Position numbers and translations under genes: made by a program
Assembly (NCBI GenBank): GCA_009746045.1
Contig: RPFO01000154.1
Coordinates: 8,576,693 to 8,640,692, forward strand
Source: Mesostigma viride
Taxonomy: Eukaryota > Streptophyta > Mesostigmatophyceae > Mesostigmatales > Mesostigmataceae
Direction: 5' to 3'
DNA: 64,000 nucleotides
Notes under the pieces: model-generated
What the model was told of the DNA's origin: nothing
Database searches by the model: none
The model's input: only the letters and a program-made list of their open reading frames with translations
Part shown: positions 33,207-44,213 of the stretch, piece after piece
How the letters are laid out: each line of letters starts with the position of its first letter
Numbering within the stretch: the first letter of the stretch is position 1

Positions 33207-34829
33207 CTATCCGACGGTTAGGCGTGGCGCATACATGCAGCCCCCGCGGCCCACGGGCAGGGTCGCGTTGGCATCCACCAAGATGGCAACGATGTATTGA
33301 CGTGGGATCTGTTTCTCTATGTCGAGCAACTGGTTGAAGAACGCTGCGCGGTCCTCGGCCGGGTGCCCAGCATGTGGGGCATATCCGACAATTACCGAGA
33401 GCATAATGGGGGTCCGTCCTTCAAGGGAGCGGAAAGTGCACTGAAGGACATTACAATTCGTTCAAGTGGCCCGCCGGAGCGGCTGTACAATTTTTCCCAG
33501 TGAGCGCGCTGCCAAGTGTACTTGTGGGCAAATTTTTAGGTGCCCCGTCACATCGAGGTACTAAAAATTAGGCTACGGTACGAATTCAGCGAATTTCAGC
33601 GAATTTTCAGTCGAACCAAAGGAAGTGACGCCAACTACCAAAAAGTTTCCGTTACGAATTTTCAGCCCAACACTCGCGCAAAATGAAGTGACGGCAACTA
33701 CCAAAAAGTTTCCGTTACGAATTTTCACTCCCACACGTTTGCACAAAAGGAAGTGACGGCAACTACCAAAAAGTTTCCGTTACGAATTTTCAGTCCCACA
33801 CTTCGCGCAAATTTTAGTAGGGCTGCACGCAAGCTACCTTTCAAAATTTTGCGCTAGTATGGAACGCATTTCATTCGTCTGGAGGAACGCTGCCCGCCAA
33901 CTACCCCCGTTCAGAAAGTTCCGCCGAAATTTACCCGAGATTTGGAAATCTGAACGTCCGCGCAAATTTTAGTAGGGCTGCACGCAAGCTACCTTTCAAA
34001 ATTTTGCGCAAGTATGGAACGCAATTCATTCGTCCGGAGGAATGCTGCTCGTCAACTGCCCCCGTTCAGAAAGTTGCGCCGAACTTTACTTGAGATTTGG
34101 AAATCGGAACGTGCGGTTGGAGTTTCGCGGGGAAACCCAAGTTCCCAAGTAATTCACCAATGACGCGCTTCGAACACTTGTCCGCTAAAACCTAAGCAGC
34201 CGCTCCGGCTGGCCACTTAAACGAAACTTGATGATCCGATTAGAGCAAAGTTTGTGGTCCACGAGCTGGGCGGCAGCGGTGGGGGAGCACAGCAGGCCCA
34301 CTCCTCCCTGACCCGGTGCATGCGCCGGGCCGCACAGCAGTTGCCATTGTAGTGCGAGGGTGACACGCTGAACGGGGCCCTCAAAGGAGCGTCGGTGCTC
34401 TTGGACCCCAAGCACATCAATGCCATATAGGCGGCAGTAGTAGACAAGCTCGTTGGCCCGCGGGGGGGCATCTCCCCCGGGCAGGGTGCGGACATTGTAG
34501 GTAGCGATGCGCAGCGAGTGGTGCCGGCGTTGGCCCAGCAGGGGGCGCCGGGGACCCGCGGTGTCGGCAGGGGGTTGGGGGGAGGCTGGCGGGGACGTGT
34601 ATGCGGCGTGAGATAACATAGTACTTTTCAACGCGCATAGGGCACCCTCCAGGCGGGCGGCGCGACTTGCTCGCCTGGTCTTGGGGTCAAAGAATGCAGC
34701 ATACCGTTGGGAGTGCCGGGTTGTGAAAGCCAGCATGCGCTCCTTGTTGCGAAGTTGGCGATGAAGGTCGCGGCTTTGACTCCGTTGCGTCGTCCGTGAG
34801 ATTGGACTATCCAAGACACGCTCGGCCAT
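33207..34829 (-). pseudogene. LINE-2 ORF2 N-terminus: AP endonuclease, split
   Basis: The minus strand carries LRIATYNVRTLPGGD (catalytic Asn), IDVLGVQEHRR (catalytic Glu), WQLLCGPAHAPGQGGVGLL, then insertion G, then LSVIVGYAPHAGHPAEDR and VAILVDANATLP. In the usual family motif the last segment is GDxN; here it reads VDAN, a possible catalytic loss. This domain nicks the target DNA. Confidence 0.85.
33440..34240. mobile_element. Insertion G in the LINE-2 endonuclease
   Basis: The LINE frame breaks after CSNRIIKF (about 34235) and resumes at RSLEGRTPIMLSVIVGYAPH (about 33430). The ends carry an inverted ~30 bp pair AAGTGGCCMGCCGGAGCGGC (33466; complement at 34190-34213). The interior has three copies of a GAAGTGACGGCAACTACCAA unit (33620-33800) and two of TAGTAGGGCTGCACGCAAGC (33815, 33970). 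No clean target duplication found. Confidence 0.5.
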
Positions 34830-34903
34830 CGGACGACGGGTGTGGGGGGTGGGTTCTAGCTAACCCCCGGTAGCTGCTCGCGGTGTGAGGGGGCGGGGAG
34901 GGC

Positions 34904-36229
34904 CTACTCCCTACCCCCCCGCGCGTCTCCCCTCGGCGTGGTAACCTCCCGCGAGGTAACCTCCATGTGCCATGCGTCGTCCTTCCACCGCAGCCGCACC
35001 TTCTTCGTGCGGTCATCGAGGGCCTTCTTCGCGTCCTCTTGTGCCAGCCGGTCCCTGCGGGCGCGAAGCTGCGCCGGGGTCAGATCGTCGTCGAGACTCC
35101 AACCCAAGCCTCGTGGTAGCTTGGTGCGGTGTTGGAGAATATAGTGCTTGCCGATGGGGCGCGTAAGCACGAGCGCCACCGGCGCATCCGCGCGCCCCGG
35201 TAGGCGGCGGACGGTGTCAATTGTGACACTGTCCTCTAGGCGGAAGTTGGTGATGAGTTCCTTCTCCACCTTGAGGCGGAGGCTCAGCCCCGTCTCCCGG
35301 GGGAGGGCCGCCATGTGCATTACGAATAATTATGGTGCGGCCGCGCCGCTCTTTGTTGTCCCGGTCGGCGAAGGTCCTAGAGACCGCCTGAGCAGTGCTA
35401 GTGGCTATTTCTTGGATGGCTGTGCTGGCCATAGTCGCGTAGGACGGGGCCACCTTCGCCACCTGCGCCTCCACGTTGTCCGCTAAATTGCCGGCCACCT
35501 GCGCCGCTAGGGTGCCGGCAACCGCCTCGATCCGTCAGCGTGCCGGCGACCTGGGCCGCCACCTTGTCCGCCACGTTGTCCTCGATCGCCGCAGCCAAGT
35601 GGCCTGCGAGATCAGAATTTATCAGCTCCGTGGCAAGCTTCTGCGCCACCATACCGGCAAGGGCTGCTGCTGCTGCAGATCCGGATACTGGCAGCAGTTC
35701 CGAATTTCCCAGCAGCGTCGTCGTGGCAACGACGCGCAACTCACTTTTCTTGAGTGAGGTCAAGTCCTTGGGGTCGGTAACCGGGGTAATGGCGGTGAGC
35801 CCAGGCGGTGGCTGAGGCCAGAGTAGGGGCCGGCCTTGTTGCATAATCTCGGTGAGCAGAGCCACAAAGTCCAGCGTAGACAAGGTCAGTAGGGTTTGCA
35901 CATTAGCTGTGCCGTTAGCAAATGCCGCAGTGTCGAAGGGTGCATTGCGGACTTCAGTAGCGGTGTGCCCCGAGTCGGCAGGGGCTGCGACGAACAGGGC
36001 CCGGGCCGTGCCAGTGTGGCCACGGGGGGATTTAGGCCCATGTTTCAGACTCGGCGGCAGACTCCATAGCCTGAGAGTTGCCCGTTCCTTCTCCTATGGC
36101 TGGCGCCTGCGGGGCGTCGCCTGCACGGGCGGCAGCAGGCGGTAATTCTTTGCACCCTGATTTCTTGGTAACCATCTTCAAGACCGAGCTCGGTCGATGT
36201 GTCGTGGAATGGCGAGTCGATCGTGACAA
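34904..36229 (-). pseudogene. LINE-2 ORF1 (RNA-binding protein), frameshifted
   Basis: Pieces in successive frames: MVTKKSGCKELPP (36180), LLTLSTLDFVALLTEIMQQG and a long Ala-rich helical stretch (AEDNVADKVAAQVAGTL-like, possible coiled coil, 35700-35420), then LKVEKELITNFRLEDSVTID, RPIGKHYILQHRTKLPRG and LRARRDRLAQEDAKKALDDR (35280-34940). The last part resembles the RRM plus C-terminal domain of L1-type ORF1 proteins. At least two frame breaks. Confidence 0.65.
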
Positions 36230-37111
36230 ATCCGACCTAATTCGGTGACCAAACGTGGTAGTTATCGTCGTTTACGTCTGCCATAGCATGTCAATTTTGA
36301 ATTTCGCACTAATTATAGCTTACTATATAATAGCTACATTAGCAGAATAACGTAGGGCAGTCGCTTGGTTGGTTGCTGGTGGGCGCGTGCATGGCATTTT
36401 CCTCCTTCCTCTCTCCTTCCTTCCTTCTCTTGTGGATGTGGTACTGGTAAACATGCCGCGGGGTAAAAAGAAGGTACGCGGCACGGCTAGGAGTCATTCC
36501 GAGGATGGAGGTGCAGACTTGGATAGGCAGGGCAGCCCAGAGTACCAGGTACAGGAGGTATCACAACAGGGCTCGTCCTACCAGCAAGGCAGTCCTGTAG
36601 GTCACCCAGGTGAGCTGGCTAGTACTTCCCGTGAGCCGCGAAGGCCACGAGGAGAGGAGGGGATGGATAATAGGGAGGAATACCAGCCGCAGCGAATGCA
36701 GGCTGAGTATAACCACCTGATGGAACGGGTTGGGGAGAATGAGGCCCAGCCCAGATCGAATCCCACGAGTGCAGCCCAGCACCAGTCAGTGCAGCCGCAG
36801 CAACACCCGCCAGTGCAGCCGCAGCAGCACCCCGTGCATGCAGTCCCCACAGCAGCATTCGGAACAGCAACCCCCGTTGCCGCAGCAGTGGGAGCAGCAG
36901 CCAGTATACAGCAGCAGCAGCCACCGCCGCCGCAGCAGCAACAGCTAGTGGCAGCAGCCGCAGCAGCTTCCGCCGTTGCAGCAGCAGCAGCAGCAGCCGC
37001 TAAGCCAGCCGACCGGGTCGCAGATGTTTGGTCCGCTTAGTCAGAACGCGACCTATTATCACGCGCAACGTGCCAAACGATTACAACATCCCTGCATGGG
37101 CGAGCGGTCGA

Positions 37112-37654
37112 AGATAGTGCCGGAACCTTTTGCCCACTGAGGAGGCAAATCGGTCCGTCACACTATTTTGCCCGGAATAACCACTTCCGAGCACCCATTG
37201 AAGTTAATTCGGCCGAATTAACTTGGGTGCTCGGAAGTGGTTATTCCGGGCAAAATAGTGTGACGGACCGGTTTGCCTCAGTGGGCAAAAAGGTTCCGGC
37301 ACTATTTAACCTAACTAAAACCTGTGCACCTTGGAGGTCAGGGGTTCGAATCCTCACTGAGGCAGCTCCGGCGCAAAATCATTTGCGTGCTCAGCGGCCT
37401 AGGCGGATGTCTCGGGCTCTTCGTCCCCCCTCCACGAGGCCAGGTTTTAGTTAGGTTAAGTAGTGCCGGAACCTTTTGCCGCCTGAGGCAAATCGGTCCG
37501 TCACACTATTTTGCCCGGAATAACCACTTCCGAGCACCCAAGTTAGTTCGGCCGAATTAACTTGGGTGCTCGGAAGTGGTTATTCCGGGCAAAATAGTGT
37601 GACGGACCGATTTGCCTCAGGCGGCAAAAGGTTCCGGCACTATTTAACCTAACT
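37112..37654. mobile_element. Element B: palindromic-terminal-repeat element
   Basis: 543 bp between GTCGA duplications (37107-37111, 37655-37659); the empty site is in Ty3-2 near 47796. Terminal repeats 37112-37316 and 37449-37654 are each a ~205 bp near-perfect palindrome, the intact edge being AGTTAGGTTAARTAGTGCC. The left edge has AGATAGTGCC, missing ~9 bases. The 132 bp interior starts AAAACCTG and ends CAGGTTTT, and has GGGGTTCGAATCCTC 36 nt in. No ORF. Confidence 0.85.
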
Positions 37655-38099
37655 GTCGACGGGTTTCTTTTGGCGGTGACCTGCAGTCCAATGCGACATC
37701 GCTGTGGACCCAGGACGAGGCTAGGGTCCCACCGCCGGTATACGATGAGGGTGGGCCCGCGTCGTCCCATCCGGCGCGTAATGTCCCAGCAGCCGGACCT
37801 GCGCGGCCGAGCGTGTCGCATGGCAACAACCTCAACTTGAGTCGCATGGCACCCAGTGATCCTGGCTACGCGCATCCCTCGTCTGTCTGGCTACAACGCA
37901 GCGCGACTAGGTCAACGCCTGCATCGGCAGATGACTCGTTGTCGATCTTTAATGTTCCGCCGTATCGCGCAGTGGGCGGACCTCGGGCCGACGCGTTTAA
38001 GGCGCCGCCCTGATGCCTGACTTTAAACCAGTGCCCAAGCTGCGCGCGACTATGAACCCTCGCGAGATCGACGAATGGACGCGTATGTGGGTACAGATC

Positions 38100-38501
38100 A
38101 GTTAAGTAATGCAATACGCATTACTTTTGCATACTTGCAAGTATGCAAAAGTAATGCGTATTGCATTACTTAACTAAAATTGGGCCGCGTGGGGAAATCC
38201 GGCGTTCCGCACACACCGCTCGTTACCGAGGTGACTCGATTAATTACGACTCGGCTATTCCCAGCCTCCCGCCGTAATCCCTATTTCGACTTGGCCTACC
38301 CGGCCTCCGCCAAACATAGAAATCCACAAATATCTCGACTCGGCCTCCCAGGCCTACCCGCCGCAAATATTTCCGTGCCTCCGAGAGGATTCGAACCCGG
38401 TACCCCAGGAGCGAACGCCAATCTTAGTTAAGTAATGCAATACGCATTACTTTTGCATACTTGCAAGTATGCAAAAGTAATGCGTATTGCATTACTTAAC
38501 T
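38100..38501. mobile_element. Element C: palindromic-terminal-repeat element
   Basis: 402 bp between AGATC duplications (38095-38099, 38502-38506); the empty site is in Ty3-2 near 48230. The terminal repeats (38100-38175, 38426-38501) appear identical, each a perfect 76 bp palindrome beginning AGTTAAGTAATGCAATACGC. The 250 bp interior starts AAAATTGG and ends CCAATCTT, with GGATTCGAACCCGG 38 nt from the right repeat. No ORF. Confidence 0.9.
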
Positions 38502-39660
38502 AGATCTACTGGGCGTGGTGCAACCACAATGGGCGGGAGCTAGCTACCGAGGTTCTTATCTTCTACGTCGTCACAAACTGCATGGATCCCTCAGTGGTCG
38601 GCATACTCAACTGTGAGAGTGTCGCGTCGCGCTATAGTTGTACCCTCGCACAGAAGAGGAGCTACTAGAGCGCATTGAGCGCAAGCTGGTGCCCCCTGAC
38701 TGGAAGCTCCACGAGCGTCTGGCTTTTTCCAAGCTACGCCAAGGCACCACGCCGTTCCGCGAGTTTCTGATAGAGTATGAAGCATTCTCGGCTCGCCTTG
38801 AGGACTTGACCTGGACCGAATATAGGGCGCGGTTCATTGAGGCGCTGAGTCCGGAACTCCTAGATGAGGTGCGTAAGCGCTTTGCTGAGATACCGTGGGA
38901 GCAGCATGGGATGTGATCGAGATCCAGCAGTACCTTCTAAAGGTGTCAGATGTGCTCGCACGCCGCCGCGCAGCGGACACCTATCGGCATGCTGGTGCTG
39001 CACTGCGTCGCGTCCACTTCACTACGGTGGACCAAGACGGGTCCTCTGAGGACATTATCGACCACGAGCAGGAGGACGGCGACTATGAAGCGCCCCAGGT
39101 CAATGCAATCGATGCGTATAATAAGGCGCGATGCTTCCGGTGCGGCGAGGTCGGTCATCTCAAGAAGGACTGCACGCGACCACCACGGGATCGCGATCGT
39201 GGCGACGAGCAGACGTCACCCCGTTTCTCCGGGCCTGCCTTCGGCAAGCGCCCGGAACAAGCACGGCGCCCAGACCGGCCTCGCAATGCGGGCGAGCGCG
39301 CAGCCAAGCTGCAGGACGCCCGGCAGCGTCCCACGCAGCACCAGACGCCCCGCCGGCGCTACGGGTCCTTCGTTTCAGCGGGTGAACCGCGAGTTGAATG
39401 AGTTGTTCTCACAGCAACAGGACTCGGGTAATGGCGCCTCGGACGGGCAAGGCGGTCGCCGGCTATGGGCATGGCGACGAGGAGGATGAGATAGAGGGGG
39501 AAGAGTGGACGGGGCGGTCGAACGAGGTGGTCTCCGGGCCCTCCGTTCCTCGTGCGTAGTGTCCCTGCCTACACGGATAGAGGTAGATGTAGGACAGGTA
39601 GATAGGGTAGAGCAAGTCAATAACGTCGGGCAGATAGACAGCTTAGATTAGGACACCCCG

Positions 39661-40102
39661 TTGGTAGCGAATACCAGCGCGGGCGCAGAATCAGTCGTTA
39701 CAGTAGATAGTCGCTCCCCGCTTGTAGCAAATACAAGCGCGGATGCATCCTTGGGCGAGACTTCTGCCCCAAGCACGCAGCCGGCCACGGGTAGCGCAGC
39801 GAGCTCCGACCAGCCTACATACGCGCGCAACTCCGGCTGGTACCCGCAACTTGCCCCTGTTTAGGGGAGGTCTGGCTGTACCGGGATCAGCATTAGACCC
39901 CTACCTCAAGGACAAGACCGTCATGGACGTGCAGTTCATGGTGGACACGGGTGCGTCTACGTCGTTCATCAACGAGGCATTGGCGCGTCGCGCAGGATAC
40001 GACATCCGGCCACATGCGACAGTGGTGAATGTGACCTATTCAGATGGTCGCAAGAGCCCCTCGCCTGGTCGGGTTGATATCAAGGCTGTGATTCAAGGCA
40101 TC
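39661..40102 (+). pseudogene. Ty3-1 protease, cut by element D
   Basis: Encodes MDVQFMVDTGASTSFINEAL (retropepsin DTGA active site, about 39925) and GRVDIKAVIQGI, then breaks at 40102 where D enters. Ty3-2 continues with PVELTATVAPLGAADIIIG. The rest of Ty3-1 pol is absent from the window. Confidence 0.85.
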
Positions 40103-40730
40103 AGTTAATATTGCCTGGCAAGCAATATTATTCTACTAAGCTACTTGGCTTGTAGAGATTCTACTTCCGGTTACTACAATCCAGAAACGGGTTCATTCTG
40201 ATGAGTATTGCTCGAGATATGAGCAAGATACTGTTCTACTACATTCTACTTGGATTCGGTGATTCTACGGTGGTTCTTCAAGTGACGCGTGGCATACGAC
40301 GTCTTGTCACAGTGTACGATAGGACATTTAGTCTCCGACACTGCGGTCTATTCAATGCTATTGATTAGACGTAACAAATAGTGACAGGACTTGTGCGACA
40401 GGACACTGATGTGACTATTTATGGATAACGAGTCGAGATCTGCTGGTCCAGAGTGAAGGACAGCAATATTGTGAGATGATCTGTCCTATCAGTCATCTGG
40501 ATGTGACTGCGTCACAATTAGTATATAACGAGCAGGACGCTGCCACTTGGTAGCACCACTTTCCCTGCACCTGTGTCCTCGCACCTTCGGCGACGGTTCT
40601 CACGTGCCTCGTGCGTTCTGTGCTGGTAGCCATAACCAGCAAAGTAAACCTATTGATTAATATAACTACTTCCTCTGTAGATATTAATCAGTGCAGGCTG
40701 AACCACAGTTCAGCCACAGTTTCGTTAACT
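40103..40730 (+). repeat. 5' LTR of element D
   Basis: Begins AGTTAATATTGCC straight after GCATC (40098-40102; Ty3-2 reads uninterrupted here) and ends TTTCGTTAACT. Near the left edge AATATTGC...GCAATATT forms a hairpin; near the right edge GGCTGAAC...GTTCAGCC forms another. A TATA-like TAGTATATAACG lies about 210 bp before the end. It is followed by CGAATTACAAACAAG, matching the sequence after F's 5' LTR, so probably the primer binding site. Confidence 0.7.
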
Positions 40731-40811
40731 CGAATTACAAACAAGTTCGTCATCTACTGATTACGGCATTGATTTCTGGTGTCGACAATTTTTACGGTGT
40801 TTTTCCATTAT

Positions 40812-41375
40812 ATGGGAAACACGCGTGAATATCGTGAGCCATCTCCCGAGCGTGCGTCGGCTCCATCGTCTTCAGGCTTTAATTTCAACGTTCAACGTAC
40901 GGCATCAACTGCTGCGCTGCATTCGCGTGCTGTTCAACCCTCGCTGTCTCAAGCGCTCGTCAGCAGGCCGCCAGTTTCTAACGATCTGCATCAGTTCGTC
41001 GACGACCTTACTCAAGATTTGGAAATCCTGTCGGAAAATTCCCATATTTTCCGAAGGCTTGCAGCGTCGGGATCAGACGAACAAGCTCAAGTAATTTCGG
41101 CGCTTCGCACCTACGGCTTGGGTGTTTTGGCGTTGGCGACAGCGTGGTCTGGAATTTCGGCGACTCTTCCGGCTGTCGCAGTTCCGATTAGCAACAACGG
41201 GTGGGAGTCGTCAGTCGACGGTATCATAAACGTCGCTGCTTCGATTCAGCGGCAATCAAACGCTGAGGAGCCAGGTGAAAACAGCGAGGGGCTTCCTGAT
41301 TTATATCCGAGTATTGTGCAGCAGATTTTGGATAACGTATTGCAGCCTCCGCGCGACGATATGCGGCTGGATTAA
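40812..41375 (+). CDS. Element D ORF1 (gag-like)
   Basis: Begins MGNTREYREPSPERASAPSS, 81 bp after the LTR. A central SRPPVSNDLHQFVDDLTQDL corresponds to DRPPVNRSFVQFVDDQVEDW in the first ORF of element F, so the two are homologous. About 188 residues, mostly helical, ending RDDMRLD and TAA. No zinc knuckle or protease. Probably a gag N-terminal/matrix-like protein; function is inference. No pol or 3' LTR follows, so D is cut off near 41400. Confidence 0.6.
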   Translation: MGNTREYREPSPERASAPSSSGFNFNVQRTASTAALHSRAVQPSLSQALVSRPPVSNDLHQFVDDLTQDLEILSENSHIFRRLAASGSDEQAQVISALRTYGLGVLALATAWSGISATLPAVAVPISNNGWESSVDGIINVAASIQRQSNAEEPGENSEGLPDLYPSIVQQILDNVLQPPRDDMRLD

Positions 41376-41605
41376 ATTTTCTGGTATAATTAACAGTGAA
41401 TTAATTCAGGAAAATTTTTTTCTTGGTTCCAGAGCTTAAGGGATTAATTTATTAATTCCCCAGCAGTATTCTTTCTTCAGCATCGGCATCGGCATCGACA
41501 GTTGTCATCGGCATTTAATTGGGTGTGAACGAGGACAAGCACGCAGTTGGCGCAGTTTTTGCTCGCCGTCCGACCAGACCCGTGCATCTTTAAGGTAAGG
41601 TCTCG

Positions 41606-41979
41606 TTGCCCAAACTACTTGACGGTGGAAACGAACACGTTCCACCAGTTCCTTACATCATTTCAAAGAAACCCAGCGTAGGATTTCCCTTAATTTTGCG
41701 TTTCCGATTTTTACGCCCCTTCCGCGAAAAAGTGAGAATTATAGGAGCGCTGACAGGGGCAACACTGCATGTCGTGCTTTTAATCGCTTTTTCGTCTTTT
41801 CTTGCAGCTATATGACTTCGCTTGGGCGCAGCAACATCGCCCGGTGTTTATCCTGCGGGCGGGGCTTGCTGGCCCCGTCCGGAGTGTGCTCGGGGTGCGG
41901 GAAAAACCACAGCTACTGGTTTATAACGTCGACAACCCCCCATTTTCTGGTCATTAACCGGCGTATTCTTGTGGTTTAA
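41606..41979 (+). CDS. Element K ORF with Cys-pair motif, probably spliced
   Basis: 41812-41979 encodes MTSLGRSNIARCLSCGRGLL and VCSGCGKNHSYW, two CxxC pairs suggesting a zinc ribbon, ending LVINRRILVV and TAA. Just upstream a TTTTCTTGCAG acceptor (41807) and a GTAAGG donor (41595) suggest splicing, and the intervening frame 41606-41815 also reads as protein. Compare J's CVSCG motif. Confidence 0.35.
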
Positions 41980-42289
41980 GCTTCCGGCGACGGGCGAAAA
42001 GAGCTCTTACCATGACGGCATGCTCTGGGGAGGCGTTCCGAGAAGGACTGGGGCGGGCAGGCAAATTTACACGCGACAGTGCCCGCACGTCGCCTGCGCA
42101 CCCCGGCGTACAAGGCAAAGCGCAGTGTTTCCCTCCTGGACGGCCCATCGCTGCCTTTGCCGGGCGGCATGTTGGGGAGGCGGCTCCTTCTTCCTTTCTT
42201 ACCGCCCGTTTCATAGTTCATACCCCGTGAGTTTCCCAACGGAGGCGTGTTAATGATGAGCGGCTGCATGCATGAATGAACGGGTGTAT

Positions 42290-43020
<731 letters not shown>

Positions 43021-43050
43021 GCTTCTCTGCTTAGGCGTTGGAGCACACGC

Positions 43051-43305
43051 ATGCACTGGAGGAAGGGGGTGATGAAAACCCAGACCAACTGTCGCACCCA
43101 CCCCTCCACCTTCACCAAGCGTAAGGCCAAGCGTGCCATGGGGGTAGGGTAGCGGACGCAAGTCACCAACGTCAGGGTGCTCACCAGGCTGGTGGATGAG
43201 AAGATGGGGGGCAGGCGCCTGTCAGATGCAGAGAAGAAGAAAAGGAAAAGGATGCAGCAGGGCCGTGAGAACGTGCCCCCGGGTGTGGCATTAGCCACTA
43301 TATAG
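43051..43305 (+). pseudogene. Basic C-terminal ORF of element K
   Basis: MHWRKGVMKTQTNCRTHPST then Lys/Arg-rich sequence, one in-frame TAG at 43150, then NVRVLTRLVDEKMGGRRLSD and KKKRKRM (nuclear-localisation-like) ending VALATI and TAG. It aligns at its start with MHHMRKEDTKRCTNHRS of J. Function unknown. Confidence 0.4.
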
Positions 43306-43469
43306 CTAGCTAGCTGGCTAGAGCTGTGTTATTAATGCATTGTACTATAGGCATGTGCCCCCAAGTATGCCTTCCTGCATTGTAAATATGATGCATAATG
43401 TAATGATGTGTTGTTTGGAACCTTCTGTACACCAAGGTGGAATGATTGCCATGAAACCCTTGTAAGAAC

Positions 43470-43990
43470 AATAGAAAACTGCATTTTGGGGGTATTTATG
43501 CTAGCATTTGTCACCAATTTGTCATCCAACCAGCCTGAAACTTTGTGGGCATGCTGCATGGGATGTGTTTAGAACATGTGCAAAGTTCCAGGCCCAACTG
43601 AGTTCATTTGGTGTCATTATGTATGCATATGTGTGATAAAACCCTTAAAAAACCATGAAAAACTGCATTTTTTGGGTATTTATGCTAGCATTTGTCACCA
43701 ATTTGTCATCCAACCAGCCTGAAACTTTGTGGGCATGCTGCATGGGATGTGTTTAGAACATGTGCAAAGTTCCAGGCCCAACTGAGTTCATTTGGTGTCA
43801 TTATGTATGCATATGTGTGATAAAACCCTTAAAAAACCATGAAAAACTGCATTTTTTGGGTATTTATGCTAGCATTTGTCACCAATTTGTCATCCAACCA
43901 GCCTGAAACTTTGTGGGCATGCTGCATGGGATGTGTTTAGAACATGTGCAAAGTTCCAGGCCCAACTGAGTTCATTTGATGTCATTATAT
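43470..43990. repeat. 184 bp satellite, about 2.8 copies (in K)
   Basis: AACTGCATTTT landmarks at 43477, 43661 and 43845, exactly 184 bp apart. Copies two and three are almost identical. Shares TGCTAGCATTTG with the J satellite region (reverse complement near 15385). Confidence 0.85.
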
Positions 43991-44213
43991 ATGCATACAT
44001 GCCAGAAAGTGCTGAAAATACGGTATTTTTTGTTAGCAAATGTCACCATGTTACCATGGTGCCGACTCCCAAAAATTTTTTTGACCACATGGCATCAGAA
44101 GATATCTGATTAGGTACCTTGGTGCCAAATTTGAGGCCAAACTGACTATTAGCCTATCTTGAAATAATTACCAGGGAACAAAAACGCGTTTTTGGATTGA
44201 TGTGCAATTTTTC

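Larger units (their letters stand above)
30306..36307 (-). mobile_element. LINE-2: near full-length 6.0 kb non-LTR retrotransposon
   Basis: Exactly flanked by ACTAATTATAG (30295-30305 and 36308-36318), an 11 bp target duplication. It sits in the Ty3-1 leader; Ty3-2 has the empty site at about 47001. The minus strand gives ORF1, then ORF2 with endonuclease and reverse transcriptase, then a TAAG-type 3' tail at 30306. Several frame shifts and insertion G disable it. Confidence 0.9.
36453..39400 (+). pseudogene. Ty3-1 gag, split by elements B and C
   Basis: Starts MPRGKKKVRGTARSHSEDGG at 36453. A Gln-rich spacer follows (36790-37010), then after B the VSFGSDL-like segment, then after C the capsid (ERIERKLVPPDWKLHERLAF, TPFREFLIEYEAFSARLEDL) and the zinc knuckle CFRCGEVGHLKKDC near 39131. 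Compared with Ty3-2 it has small indels (extra CATG near 37093, CTGA near 38011, AT near 38908) besides the insertions. Confidence 0.85.

Noticed and set aside
37317-37400. Possible tRNA gene
   Set aside because: Only a T-arm-like motif is present; no D-arm, anticodon arm or paired acceptor stem could be drawn in A, B or C.
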